This document shows positions 18,374-26,771 of a DNA stretch of 64,000 nt, piece by piece. The stretch is from M0103 sp040386155. GTDB lineage: Bacteria > Bacteroidota > Bacteroidia > Flavobacteriales_D > Crocinitomicaceae. Where the stretch lies: assembly GCA_040386155.1 (NCBI GenBank), contig JAZKFZ010000005.1, forward strand, positions 186,001 to 250,000, given 5' to 3'. Numbering within the stretch: the stretch's first letter is position 1; the number at the start of each line of letters is the position of its first letter. The position numbers and the translations under genes were made by a program. Below the pieces are notes generated by a model. The model was not told the DNA's origin. It saw only the letters and a list, made by a program, of their open reading frames with translations, and made no database searches.

Positions 18374-18883
18374 TTAATTTTTTACATATGTATCTAAAGT
18401 CAAATGAAGTTTCATCCCTCTGATTTCCTCTCCTTTTGCCACAATATTTCCATCTCCATCCACTAAAAAAGCTGTGGGAATAAAGCGAACGTTGTACTCT
18501 TTTGAAGCAAGCCCTTCACTATCAATCACATGATTTTTCCATGTCAATTTATCTGTTTCTATGGCTTTTTTCCAAGCATCAGCATCTTTATCTAGCGATA
18601 CCGAAAACACTTCAAATCCATTACCATTCTTAAATTTCATGTCTTTGTATTTGTTGTACGCTTCCACAACATTTGGATTCTCTTTTCGACAAGGTCCACA
18701 CCATGATGCCCAAAAATCAATCAACACCATCTTTCCTTTTAGTTTAGAAAGCTTCGTTTTTTTACCTTTTACATTTTTCAATGCAATTTCGGGAGCTTTT
18801 GTATCATCTGCAAGCACTGAATTTTGGAAATAGGCAAAGCTTGAAAGCACAAGCAATAGCGAAAAGATAAGAATTTTTTTCAT
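18374..18883 (-). CDS. TlpA/ResA-like thioredoxin-fold protein, exported
   Basis: 169 residues with a signal peptide (1-25). The redoxin domain has APEIALKNVKGKK, FWASWCGPCRKENP (Cys62, Cys65) and the cis-Pro segment FIPTAFLVDGDGNIVAKG. Proteins of this type reduce disulfides in the periplasm, for example during cytochrome c maturation or as general oxidoreductases; the partner is unknown. It follows murA by 12 bases. A peroxiredoxin-like role is less likely because the CGPC pair is complete. Confidence 0.85.
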   Translation of the reverse strand: MKKILIFSLLLVLSSFAYFQNSVLADDTKAPEIALKNVKGKKTKLSKLKGKMVLIDFWASWCGPCRKENPNVVEAYNKYKDMKFKNGNGFEVFSVSLDKDADAWKKAIETDKLTWKNHVIDSEGLASKEYNVRFIPTAFLVDGDGNIVAKGEEIRGMKLHLTLDTYVKN

Positions 18884-18895
18884 GAAAATGATGAT

Positions 18896-20203
18896 TTAAC
18901 CTATTCTACGAATGTCTGCACCAATATTATTTAAGCGCATTTCAATATCTTGATACCCGCGATCAATTTGTTCGATGTTGTGAATTACTGATTTTCCTTT
19001 GGCAGAAAGCGCCGCAATTAAAAGGGAAACTCCAGCACGAATATCAGGGGATGTCATTTGAATTCCTTTCAATTGGTATCGATTATCATTTCCAATAACG
19101 GTTGCTCTATGTGGATCACACAAAATAATTTGAGCACCCATATCGATCAATTTATCTACAAAAAACAAACGTGATTCAAACATTTTTTGGTGAATCAACA
19201 CCGATCCTTTCGCTTGCGTAGCAACGACTAAAACAATTGACAATAAATCTGGTGTAAATCCAGGCCAAGGGGCATCAGCAATTGTTAAAATAGAACCGTC
19301 GATGAAAGTATCAATTTCATAACTTTCTTGAGCAGGGATGTAAATATCGTCTCCTCTTCTTTCCAATTTAATCCCTAATCGACGAAAAACACTTGGAATG
19401 TTTCCTAGGTTTTCCCATGACACATCTTTAATGGTAATTTCCGACTTCGTCATTGCTGCTAAGCCGATGAAACTACCTATTTCAATCATGTCAGGTAAAA
19501 TTCTATGGAAACAACCATTTAACGTTTTTACACCTTCAATTGTCAATAGATTTGAACTGATTCCTGAAATTTTTGCCCCCATACTGTTCAACATTTTACA
19601 CAACTGCTGCAAGTACGGTTCGCAAGCGGCATTGTAAATTGTTGTAATCCCTTCCGCCATCACAGCTGCCATCACAACATTTGCTGTTCCTGTCACGGAA
19701 GCTTCATCTAAATGAATGTTCGTTCCTTTTAATTTCTTCGCTTCGATAGAATAAAAGTGTTCTCCAGCATCGTAATTAAACTTTGCTCCTAACATTGCGA
19801 ATCCTTCAAAATGGGTATCTAACCTTCTTCGTCCAATTTGATCTCCTCCTGGTTTTGGAATAAATCCTCGTCCATAGCGAGCCAAAAGCGGACCTACGAT
19901 CATAATCGAACCACGAAGTGCACTTGCTCTTTTTTTGAAATCCTCCGTTTCTAAATAGGCTAAATCAATTTCTTTCGCTTGAAAAATGTAGGTTCCTTTC
20001 TCCACTTTCTCCACTTTTACTCCCATTGTTTGCAATAAATTGATGAGTTTGTTGACATCAATAATATCTGGAATGTTCGAAATAGTTACTTTTTCAGAGG
20101 TAAGCAAAGGAGCACAAAGCACTTGCAATGCTTCATTTTTTGCACCCTGTGGAATTAATTCACCTTTTAACGGCTTTCCACCGTAGATTTCAAAAGAAGC
20201 CAT
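18896..20203 (-). CDS. murA: UDP-N-acetylglucosamine 1-carboxyvinyltransferase (MurA), Asp-type
   Basis: 435 residues. First committed enzyme of peptidoglycan synthesis, adding enolpyruvate from PEP to UDP-GlcNAc in the cytoplasm. Seen: QGAKNEALQVL near the N-terminus (catalytic Lys22, Asn23), RASALRGSIMIVGPLLAR, and DGSILTIADAPWPGFTPDL. The active-site loop reads PGGDQIGRRRLD, with Asp121 where E. coli has Cys115, the residue alkylated by fosfomycin; the codon is GAT at 19841-19843. Cys-to-Asp forms are active and intrinsically fosfomycin-resistant in mycobacteria and chlamydiae. The gene follows DUF4290 by three bases, a usual neighbour pair in this phylum. Confidence 0.96.
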   Translation of the reverse strand: MASFEIYGGKPLKGELIPQGAKNEALQVLCAPLLTSEKVTISNIPDIIDVNKLINLLQTMGVKVEKVEKGTYIFQAKEIDLAYLETEDFKKRASALRGSIMIVGPLLARYGRGFIPKPGGDQIGRRRLDTHFEGFAMLGAKFNYDAGEHFYSIEAKKLKGTNIHLDEASVTGTANVVMAAVMAEGITTIYNAACEPYLQQLCKMLNSMGAKISGISSNLLTIEGVKTLNGCFHRILPDMIEIGSFIGLAAMTKSEITIKDVSWENLGNIPSVFRRLGIKLERRGDDIYIPAQESYEIDTFIDGSILTIADAPWPGFTPDLLSIVLVVATQAKGSVLIHQKMFESRLFFVDKLIDMGAQIILCDPHRATVIGNDNRYQLKGIQMTSPDIRAGVSLLIAALSAKGKSVIHNIEQIDRGYQDIEMRLNNIGADIRRIG

Positions 20204-20206
20204 GGA

Positions 20207-20887
20207 TTATTTTTTGAATTTTTTTCGTTGATTTTGGTTTTGTCCTTGAGCAGAACCTTGATTTTGGTTTGGATTTTTCTTCTTATTCTTATTCCATTTG
20301 TTTTGATTCTGGTTCTGATTAATACCCATCGTACGAAGTAAGGTATTGGTATTCACAAGTTCCTCATCTGGATTTTCAAGCACTAAGTCGCCCATCGAAA
20401 GTTCTTTTAACTGCATTGCAATCACGTTGTTTTCAACGGCATCATTGTTATAGGCCAAGAACTGCTTTTTCATGAAATTTGCCATCGCAATCTTCAAAAA
20501 CTCCTTCTCTTTTTCATCTTCAACACTTCTTGAAGACTCCAATATTCGTTGAGTGTATGAGCCGTAATGGCCATACTTAATTTTATTTCCTGGATAGGGC
20601 ATAATTGCGGGACGTTCAGCCAATACTTCGCGACTTGGTTTCGAATAAGGAGAGTCTACCTCCAATTTAAAATCCGACATTACAAATAAATGTGTCCAAA
20701 GTTTGTGACGAAAATCATCCACATCACGAAGATGCGGATTCAACTGTCCCATTACTTCAATAATCGCTTGAGCAGCACGATTTCGTTCTTCTCGATTCTC
20801 AATTTCCATTGCGAAAGCGATCATTTTCTGAACATTTCTACCATATTCTGGAAGAATTAATAGTCCTCTTGTTGAATTATATTCCAT
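20207..20887 (-). CDS. DUF4290 protein with Asn/Gln/Lys-rich tail
   Basis: 226 residues. The first 180 are compact and mostly helical, with NSTRGLLILPEYGRNVQKMI, LNPHLRDVDDFRHKLWTHLF and PYPGNKIKYGHYGSY, which I associate with DUF4290, a Bacteroidota-only family. The last 45 residues are low-complexity Asn, Gln and Lys, ending RKKFKK, probably disordered and nucleic-acid- or membrane-binding by charge. It lies three bases upstream of murA and 49 bases after purL. The conserved linkage to murA suggests a cell-wall link, but no function is established. Confidence 0.82.
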   Translation of the reverse strand: MEYNSTRGLLILPEYGRNVQKMIAFAMEIENREERNRAAQAIIEVMGQLNPHLRDVDDFRHKLWTHLFVMSDFKLEVDSPYSKPSREVLAERPAIMPYPGNKIKYGHYGSYTQRILESSRSVEDEKEKEFLKIAMANFMKKQFLAYNNDAVENNVIAMQLKELSMGDLVLENPDEELVNTNTLLRTMGINQNQNQNKWNKNKKKNPNQNQGSAQGQNQNQRKKFKK

Positions 20888-20936
20888 TTAATTGTTTTAT
20901 CGATATTGATGTAAACTCATCAATACATTGCTCATT

Positions 20937-23171
20937 TTAATTTAATCTCTTCTCCAACGCGTTGTTGTAAAGTTCTTTTGCTTCGGCGATAAATCCATAG
21001 TGACTATCATCTACCATCAATTTACCTTTTGTGACATGACCCAGCAAAGTAAAGGAAATTCCTGATTCCATCATAAATTCTAAGAAATCTTCTTCATTGT
21101 CTTCTGAAACAGAAACCACTGCTCTACCCTGTCCTTCTCCAAACAAGAAAGCATCTTCGCGCACTTCAGCATCTGTAACAATATCAAATCCAAGTTCGCG
21201 AGGAATCGACATTTCTACTAGTGCAACAAAAAGCCCACCATCAGAAACATCATGCACTGCGTTCACCAATTCTGTTTGAATTAAACCTTTTATTGTTTGA
21301 TGCAATTCATATTCTTCCTCCATATCAAAATAAGGCGCTGGCGAAGCTTTCACTCCAAGGTATGTTGCTAAATATTCTGACGATGAAATACAATCTGTTG
21401 ATTTACCTAAGATAAAAATTAAGTCGCCCTTTTGTTTAAAATCAAGTGTCATCAATTTATCTTTATCTTCCAAAATTCCGATCATTCCAATAGTGGGAGT
21501 TGGGAATACTGGAATTTCAACGCCATTTATTACAGATTGATTGTAAAAAGACACATTTCCACCAGTAACAGGCGTTTCAAATTTCAAACAAGCGGCCGAC
21601 ATCCCTTTGATTGCTCCAACAAATTGCCAATACGACTCTGGGTTGTATGGATTTCCGAAGTTCAAACAGTTGGTGATCGCACTTGGATTTCCACCAGCAC
21701 ATGTAATATTTCGAGCTGCTTCTGACACCGCTATCATGGTCCCAATTTCTGGATCAGCATTTACGTATCGAGAATTACAATCCACTGTCATTGCCAATGC
21801 TTTGTTAGTTCCTTTAATGTTAACCACACCAGCATCAGAAGGACGATTAGTTGTCATGTTTTTTGTCCCTACCATCGAGTCATATTGCTCATATACCCAT
21901 CTTTTTGATGCGATATTTGGCAACTGCAGCAAAGCATATCCAACTGCTCTTAAATCTTCCGGTTGTTGAATGGTGTCAATAGAAAACTTTTTATATTCCT
22001 GATAATAAGCAGGCTCTGAATATTCTCGCTTATATTGTGGAGCTCCGCCACCCAACACCAATGATTGTGCAGGAACGTCTCCTACCATTTCATCATGCAT
22101 AAAATAGCGCACTCGATCTGAATCAGTTACCACACCAATTTCTTCAGCATGTAAATCCCATTTATCGAAAATTTCTTTTACGACATGCTCTTGCCCTTTC
22201 TGCACAACAACTAACATACGCTCTTGCGATTCAGAAAGTAATATTTCATACGGCAACATGTTTGCTTGACGAGTAGGAACACGATCCAAATGAATGTCCA
22301 TTCCTACATTACCACCTGCAGACATTTCACACGTAGAACAGGTAATTCCTGCTGCACCCATGTCTTGCATTCCACGAATTACATCTGTTTGAGAAAGTTC
22401 CATTGTTGCTTCAAGGAGTAATTTCTCCATAAATGGATCACCAACTTGCACTGATGGAAGGTCATTTGCTGAATCTTCCGTAATATCTTTAGAAGCAAAA
22501 GCTGCACCAGCGATGCCATCTTTACCAGTAGCAGAACCAACAATAAATACTGGGTTTCCTGGTCCAGTTGCTTTCGCAGAAATAATTTTTTTAGTATCAA
22601 TTAGTCCTGCTGAGAAAGCATTCACTAAGGGATTCTGGTTGTAAGAATCATCAAAAAACACTTCGCCTCCAACAATAGGAATTCCGAATGCATTTCCATA
22701 ATCACCAATTCCTTTCGTTACCCCTTTCACCAACCATTTAGTTCTTGCGTTATCAATATTTCCGAAACGCAAAGAATTTAATTGAGCAATAGGACGGGCA
22801 CCCATCGTAAAAATATCGCGATTAATTCCACCCACGCCAGTTGCAGCACCTTGATAGGGCTCTAAAGCACTTGGGTGATTGTGCGATTCAATTTTAAAAA
22901 CACATCCCAAACCATCTCCAATATCAACTAGACCAGCGTTCTCTTCACCTGCTTTTACTAACATGTGTGGACCATCTTTTGGTAGCGTTTTCAACCAAAG
23001 GATAGAATTTTTATACGAACAGTGCTCAGACCACATAACGGAGTAGACAGCTGTTTCAGTGAAATTAGGTGTTCTTCCAAGAATTTCTTTAATAGTGACA
23101 AATTCATCAGGACGTAGTCCTAGTTCTATTGCTTGTTCAAGTGTTGCTTCCGTTTGCAAAGTGCTTTCCAT
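20937..23171 (-). CDS. purL: Phosphoribosylformylglycinamidine synthase subunit PurL
   Basis: 744 residues, the length of small-type PurL. It uses ATP and ammonia supplied by PurQ to convert FGAR to FGAM, the fourth step of purine synthesis. Seen: MWSEHCSYKNS near residue 50, KIESHNHPSALEPYQGAATGVGG, GGEVFFDDSY, MQDMGAAGITCST and the second-half repeats TVDCNSRYV and VHDVSDGGL, so both AIRS-like halves are complete. The small type needs separate PurQ and PurS proteins, which are not in this window. It starts the minus-strand run and has a -7 box upstream. Confidence 0.96.
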   Translation of the reverse strand: MESTLQTEATLEQAIELGLRPDEFVTIKEILGRTPNFTETAVYSVMWSEHCSYKNSILWLKTLPKDGPHMLVKAGEENAGLVDIGDGLGCVFKIESHNHPSALEPYQGAATGVGGINRDIFTMGARPIAQLNSLRFGNIDNARTKWLVKGVTKGIGDYGNAFGIPIVGGEVFFDDSYNQNPLVNAFSAGLIDTKKIISAKATGPGNPVFIVGSATGKDGIAGAAFASKDITEDSANDLPSVQVGDPFMEKLLLEATMELSQTDVIRGMQDMGAAGITCSTCEMSAGGNVGMDIHLDRVPTRQANMLPYEILLSESQERMLVVVQKGQEHVVKEIFDKWDLHAEEIGVVTDSDRVRYFMHDEMVGDVPAQSLVLGGGAPQYKREYSEPAYYQEYKKFSIDTIQQPEDLRAVGYALLQLPNIASKRWVYEQYDSMVGTKNMTTNRPSDAGVVNIKGTNKALAMTVDCNSRYVNADPEIGTMIAVSEAARNITCAGGNPSAITNCLNFGNPYNPESYWQFVGAIKGMSAACLKFETPVTGGNVSFYNQSVINGVEIPVFPTPTIGMIGILEDKDKLMTLDFKQKGDLIFILGKSTDCISSSEYLATYLGVKASPAPYFDMEEEYELHQTIKGLIQTELVNAVHDVSDGGLFVALVEMSIPRELGFDIVTDAEVREDAFLFGEGQGRAVVSVSEDNEEDFLEFMMESGISFTLLGHVTKGKLMVDDSHYGFIAEAKELYNNALEKRLN

Positions 23172-23189
23172 AAAAATCTCAATATGCTA

Positions 23190-23197
23190 CAAAGTTA
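23190..23197 (-). promoter_or_regulatory. -7 promoter box of purL run
   Basis: TAACTTTG on the minus strand, 18 bases before the purL start. No clear -33 TTG is seen at the usual spacing. Confidence 0.5.
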
Positions 23198-23292
23198 GTG
23201 AATAATTTAAAAGTTAAGAAGGCTTATTAATGAACAAAAAATGAACATTTAAAATTATTTCATATTTGCGTAACCGTTTTGCAACTTTATTG

Positions 23293-23300
23293 TATTTTTG
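23293..23300 (+). promoter_or_regulatory. -7 promoter box of the 23342 gene
   Basis: TATTTTTG matches TAnnTTTG, 41 bases before the ATG at 23342. It serves the gene divergent from purL. Confidence 0.5.
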
Positions 23301-23341
23301 TGCGTCAATACACTGATATATAGACCTCAACACTACCCAAT

Positions 23342-24649
23342 ATGAGATTACGCTACTTTCTCTTGCTTCTAATTCCATTTGCTGCACTACAAATAGATGC
23401 CCAAATTTTAAAATCAAACGGTTCCATCATTCAAATTTCTGCAGGAGGAACTATTTTTTGTAATGGTGGAATTTCATTATCGAACTCTACCCAATTTACA
23501 AATAATGGACAATTAACGGCTACTAAAAACTCTATATTACCACAAGCAGGTGATTTTAATTTTGCGTCAAATTCAACAGTAGCAGGCAATGGTGAATATC
23601 AAATTGAGCAAAACTGGATCAATGACGCCAATTTTTCAGGTGGTACAAGTGAAGTGATTTTATTTGGAAATACCGAGCAATTTATTACGAGTACAAATGG
23701 AACAGTAACTACCTTTAATGATTTGACATTAAGTGGCGCTGGTGTTGGAATAAATAGACGAAAAACATTAAGTAATGTAAATAGTGGTACTGGTAGTATG
23801 GGTGTTTTGCAAATTAACAATCGAGAATTGGCAACAGAAAACCAAAGTTTCGAAGTAGCAAATCCTTCAACTTCCGCAATATTATATGATAATACCTTTG
23901 GTAGCGAAGGTTTTGTGAGTAGCATTGGTGGTGGCTACTTAGTGCGAAACACCAATCAAACAAATGCCTATTTTTTCCCCTTAGGGTCTGCGACAGGCAC
24001 TTACAGATTCCGACCAATTGTATTAACCCCAACAAATGCAAGCAACAATAGCTTTAATGCGCGATTGAATAATTATAATGCAGACAATGATGGTTTTTTC
24101 TTGGCGCAGCACGAGGCAGTGATCGATCAAGCACAAACATTGTTTTATCATTCCATTGAGCGATCTTCAGGTGCGGCAGGTGCAGATATTCAAATCTATT
24201 TTATTCCAGCAAGCGATGGTGATTGGCTAAGCGCTGCTCACTGGTTACCAACAGATACAGAATGGAAAGATTTAACTAACACTAACATGCTAGGAACGTC
24301 GAATTTTTCCATTGTGGAAAAAACTGCTTGGGGCTTCAATAAACCAGGACATCCATACGTGCTAGTTAAAAATATAGAAGGTTCTCTTGTTATTCCAAAT
24401 GTCTTTACCCCTAACAACGATGGGGCGAACGATGAGTTCTCAATAACATCAAGTAATTTAACAGATTATCAACTGATCATCCTTAATCGTTGGGGAAATT
24501 TGATGTTTGAATCCAATGATCCAGCAAATAGTTGGGATGGTACCTCAGACGGCAAAGCTTGTCCAGATGGCACCTATTTTTACCTATTAAAAGCAAAAAT
24601 GGGTTCGCAAGAAATCCTAAAACAAGGTCACCTAACGCTAAGTCAATAA
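23342..24649 (+). CDS. Secreted protein with type-B T9SS (gliding-motility CTD) tail
   Basis: 435 residues. Signal peptide (1-20, ending QIDAQ). The middle is a beta-rich region with Asn/Ser/Gly-rich text (FNNGGISLSNST-like patterns, then GNGEYQIEQNWINDANFSGG), no catalytic motif. The last 85 residues begin VIPNVFTPNNDGANDEF and contain LIILNRWGNLMFESND and CPDGTYFYLLKA, the classic type-B sorting domain often called the gliding-motility-associated C-terminal domain. It is probably exported through T9SS and held near the surface. It lies 23 bases before the collagen-like gene, so the two may form one surface-structure operon. Confidence 0.85.
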   Translation: MRLRYFLLLLIPFAALQIDAQILKSNGSIIQISAGGTIFCNGGISLSNSTQFTNNGQLTATKNSILPQAGDFNFASNSTVAGNGEYQIEQNWINDANFSGGTSEVILFGNTEQFITSTNGTVTTFNDLTLSGAGVGINRRKTLSNVNSGTGSMGVLQINNRELATENQSFEVANPSTSAILYDNTFGSEGFVSSIGGGYLVRNTNQTNAYFFPLGSATGTYRFRPIVLTPTNASNNSFNARLNNYNADNDGFFLAQHEAVIDQAQTLFYHSIERSSGAAGADIQIYFIPASDGDWLSAAHWLPTDTEWKDLTNTNMLGTSNFSIVEKTAWGFNKPGHPYVLVKNIEGSLVIPNVFTPNNDGANDEFSITSSNLTDYQLIILNRWGNLMFESNDPANSWDGTSDGKACPDGTYFYLLKAKMGSQEILKQGHLTLSQ

Positions 24650-24672
24650 AAAAGTACACTTAATTTATACCT

Positions 24673-26697
24673 ATGAAAAAGCTTCATTATTCTATTCTAT
24701 CCATCTTTGTAGGATTCAACTTTGTATCATTCGGGCAAAATAATGTCGGTATTGGTACCACTACACCCGATGCTACTTCTGTATTAGAAGTTGCTTCAAA
24801 CAATAAAGGAATGCTTGTTCCGAGACTCACAACTGCTCAACGAACAGCTATTGCTGCACCTGCAAATTCATTATTAGTATATGACACAGACATTGAGTGT
24901 TTTTTCTTTTTTAAGACCTCAACTGGATGGCAAAATTTATGTGCTGGAAATCCTGGTCCCACAGGACCGACAGGAGCAACCGGACCAGCAGGTGCTACTG
25001 GACCAGCGGGGCCAACAGGTGCTGCAGGACCTACTGGACCTGCAGGTGCAAATGGAATTGATGGGGTTGATGGGTTACCCGGTGCAACAGGACCAGCAGG
25101 TGCAACAGGACCGGCGGGACCAACAGGAGCGACTGGATTAGCAGGTGCAGATGGTGTTGATGGATTACCTGGTGCAACAGGACCAGCAGGTGCTACTGGA
25201 CCGGCAGGACCAGCGGGACCAACAGGTGCTACGGGAGCAACTGGACCAGCAGGTGCAAATGGAGTTGATGGATTACCAGGAGCAACCGGACCAGCAGGAC
25301 CAGCGGGACCAATAGGTGCCACGGGATTAACTGGGCCAGCAGGAGCGACAGGGCCAGCAGGAGCGACAGGACCAGCAGGTGCAACAGGACCAGCGGGACC
25401 AACAGGTGCTACTGGATTAACTGGGCCAGCAGGAGCGACAGGACCAGCAGGTGCAACAGGACCGGCAGGACCAGCAGGACCAACAGGTGCTACGGGATTA
25501 ACTGGGCCAGCAGGTGCAACAGGGCCAGCGGGTGCAACAGGAGCTGCAGGACCAGCGGGACCAACAGGCGCTACTGGATTAACTGGACCGGCAGGTGCAA
25601 CAGGGCCAGCGGGTGCAACAGGAGCTGCAGGACCAGCGGGACCAACAGGTGCTACGGGATTAACTGGGCCGGCAGGTGCAACAGGGCCAGCGGGTGCTAC
25701 GGGACCGGCAGGACCAGCGGGACCAACAGGTGCTACTGGATTAACAGGGCCAGCAGGTGCAACAGGACCGGCAGGTGCAACAGGACCAGCAGGACCAACT
25801 TGGTCAATTACTTCTGATAACTTTACAGCAGCAGGAAATATGCAAATTATTACTACTGCTCCTCAAACTGTTACTTCTTCTAATCAAGCATGGTTAGTTG
25901 GTGGAAACAACTTTGGAACCGCAGGTAGTGCTTACCGATTTGGAACTGTTTCAAATGATCATGTCGATTTATTTAGTAACAATATAGTTAGAGGTCGTTT
26001 GTCAAATCTTGGAGAGTTCTTCATTGGAACAACAACTACTGCTTTAGCAGGAGATTTAATGAACGGAGTAAGTAATGCTACTTTCCCTTGGGCAATTAAT
26101 GGTTACTCCGCTCAAAATGGCTCAGGTATCTATGGCAGTATTCAAAGTGGTGCAACTGTTTTCGGTGGTGTGCAGGGAGAATATTATGGAACTAGCGGCA
26201 CAGGAGCTGGAGTACGTGGAATTTCCAATCCAGGAGCTTCACTTGGTGTTAATGGTCAAAATGTAGCGGTAACTTCTGGTTGGTCTGGTCTATTTCAAGG
26301 TGATCTAGGATATACTGGTTTTTTTGGTGCTGCATCTGACAAAAAAGTGAAGAAAAACATTCAAACGATCGAAAATCCTATTGGAATTATCAAGCAATTG
26401 AGAGGTACTACCTATGAGCACAACTTTGATTTATATCCAGATTTGGGCTTAAAAAAAGGATTAAACTATGGCTTTATTGCACAAGAAATGGAAGTAGTAC
26501 TTCCTGACTTGGTTAAAGAAAAAATAATTCCTCACATGAATAGTACTTTTCGTGGCTCAACAGAAAATAAGGAAGGAGAATTAATCAAAACGGTTAACTA
26601 TACAGAAGTTATTCCAATCCTAGTAGAAGCGATGAAGGAACAACAAAAAATGATCGAAGAACTTCAAAAACAAGTAGAGGAATTAAAAAACAAATAA
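24673..26697 (+). CDS. Collagen-like protein with C-terminal S74 chaperone domain
   Basis: 674 residues. Signal peptide (1-21), then a head domain with TTTPDATSVLEVASNNKGML (30-49), common in Bacteroidota surface trimers. Residues 92-376 are 95 Gly-X-Y triplets without a break, mainly GPA, GAT and GPT, with a 27-residue super-repeat occurring about five times from residue 242 on. The region has no Lys, Arg or Glu. A beta-rich stalk follows, and the C-terminus has an intramolecular chaperone of the endosialidase type (about 555-650, starting SDKKVKKNI, with YGFIAQEMEVVLPD), ending in a coiled coil. This fits a trimeric fibre whose chaperone assists folding. Closed by a terminator at 26717-26744. 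Confidence 0.9.
   Translation: MKKLHYSILSIFVGFNFVSFGQNNVGIGTTTPDATSVLEVASNNKGMLVPRLTTAQRTAIAAPANSLLVYDTDIECFFFFKTSTGWQNLCAGNPGPTGPTGATGPAGATGPAGPTGAAGPTGPAGANGIDGVDGLPGATGPAGATGPAGPTGATGLAGADGVDGLPGATGPAGATGPAGPAGPTGATGATGPAGANGVDGLPGATGPAGPAGPIGATGLTGPAGATGPAGATGPAGATGPAGPTGATGLTGPAGATGPAGATGPAGPAGPTGATGLTGPAGATGPAGATGAAGPAGPTGATGLTGPAGATGPAGATGAAGPAGPTGATGLTGPAGATGPAGATGPAGPAGPTGATGLTGPAGATGPAGATGPAGPTWSITSDNFTAAGNMQIITTAPQTVTSSNQAWLVGGNNFGTAGSAYRFGTVSNDHVDLFSNNIVRGRLSNLGEFFIGTTTTALAGDLMNGVSNATFPWAINGYSAQNGSGIYGSIQSGATVFGGVQGEYYGTSGTGAGVRGISNPGASLGVNGQNVAVTSGWSGLFQGDLGYTGFFGAASDKKVKKNIQTIENPIGIIKQLRGTTYEHNFDLYPDLGLKKGLNYGFIAQEMEVVLPDLVKEKIIPHMNSTFRGSTENKEGELIKTVNYTEVIPILVEAMKEQQKMIEELQKQVEELKNK
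24946..25800 (+). repeat. Collagen Gly-X-Y coding repeat, 81-bp units
   Basis: 855 bp encode exactly 95 triplets. From about 25390 an 81-bp unit (27 residues, GPT-GAT-GLT-GPA-GAT-GPA type) repeats about five times with mostly synonymous changes, indicating tandem duplication. Such DNA is prone to length change. Confidence 0.9.
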
Positions 26698-26716
26698 CAC
26701 ATTCAGAGTATAGAAA

Positions 26717-26744
26717 AAAGGTCAGCAATTGCTGGCCTTTTTTT
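26717..26744 (+). terminator. Rho-independent terminator
   Basis: A 10-bp stem (aaaggtcagc with gctggccttt, one G-T pair) and an aatt loop are followed by a T-run. It separates the collagen-like gene from the FAD gene. Confidence 0.88.
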
Positions 26745-26771
26745 GTTTAACTTAGCGTCTAAAATTAGTGA

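Noticed and set aside
24837..25322. 161-residue antisense Pro/Ala-rich frame in the collagen gene
   Set aside because: It is the reverse complement of Gly-X-Y codons, which read as Pro/Ala-rich; no promoter or signal.
24673..26697. Phage tail fibre because of the S74 domain
   Set aside because: It has a signal peptide and the usual Bacteroidota head domain, with no phage genes around.
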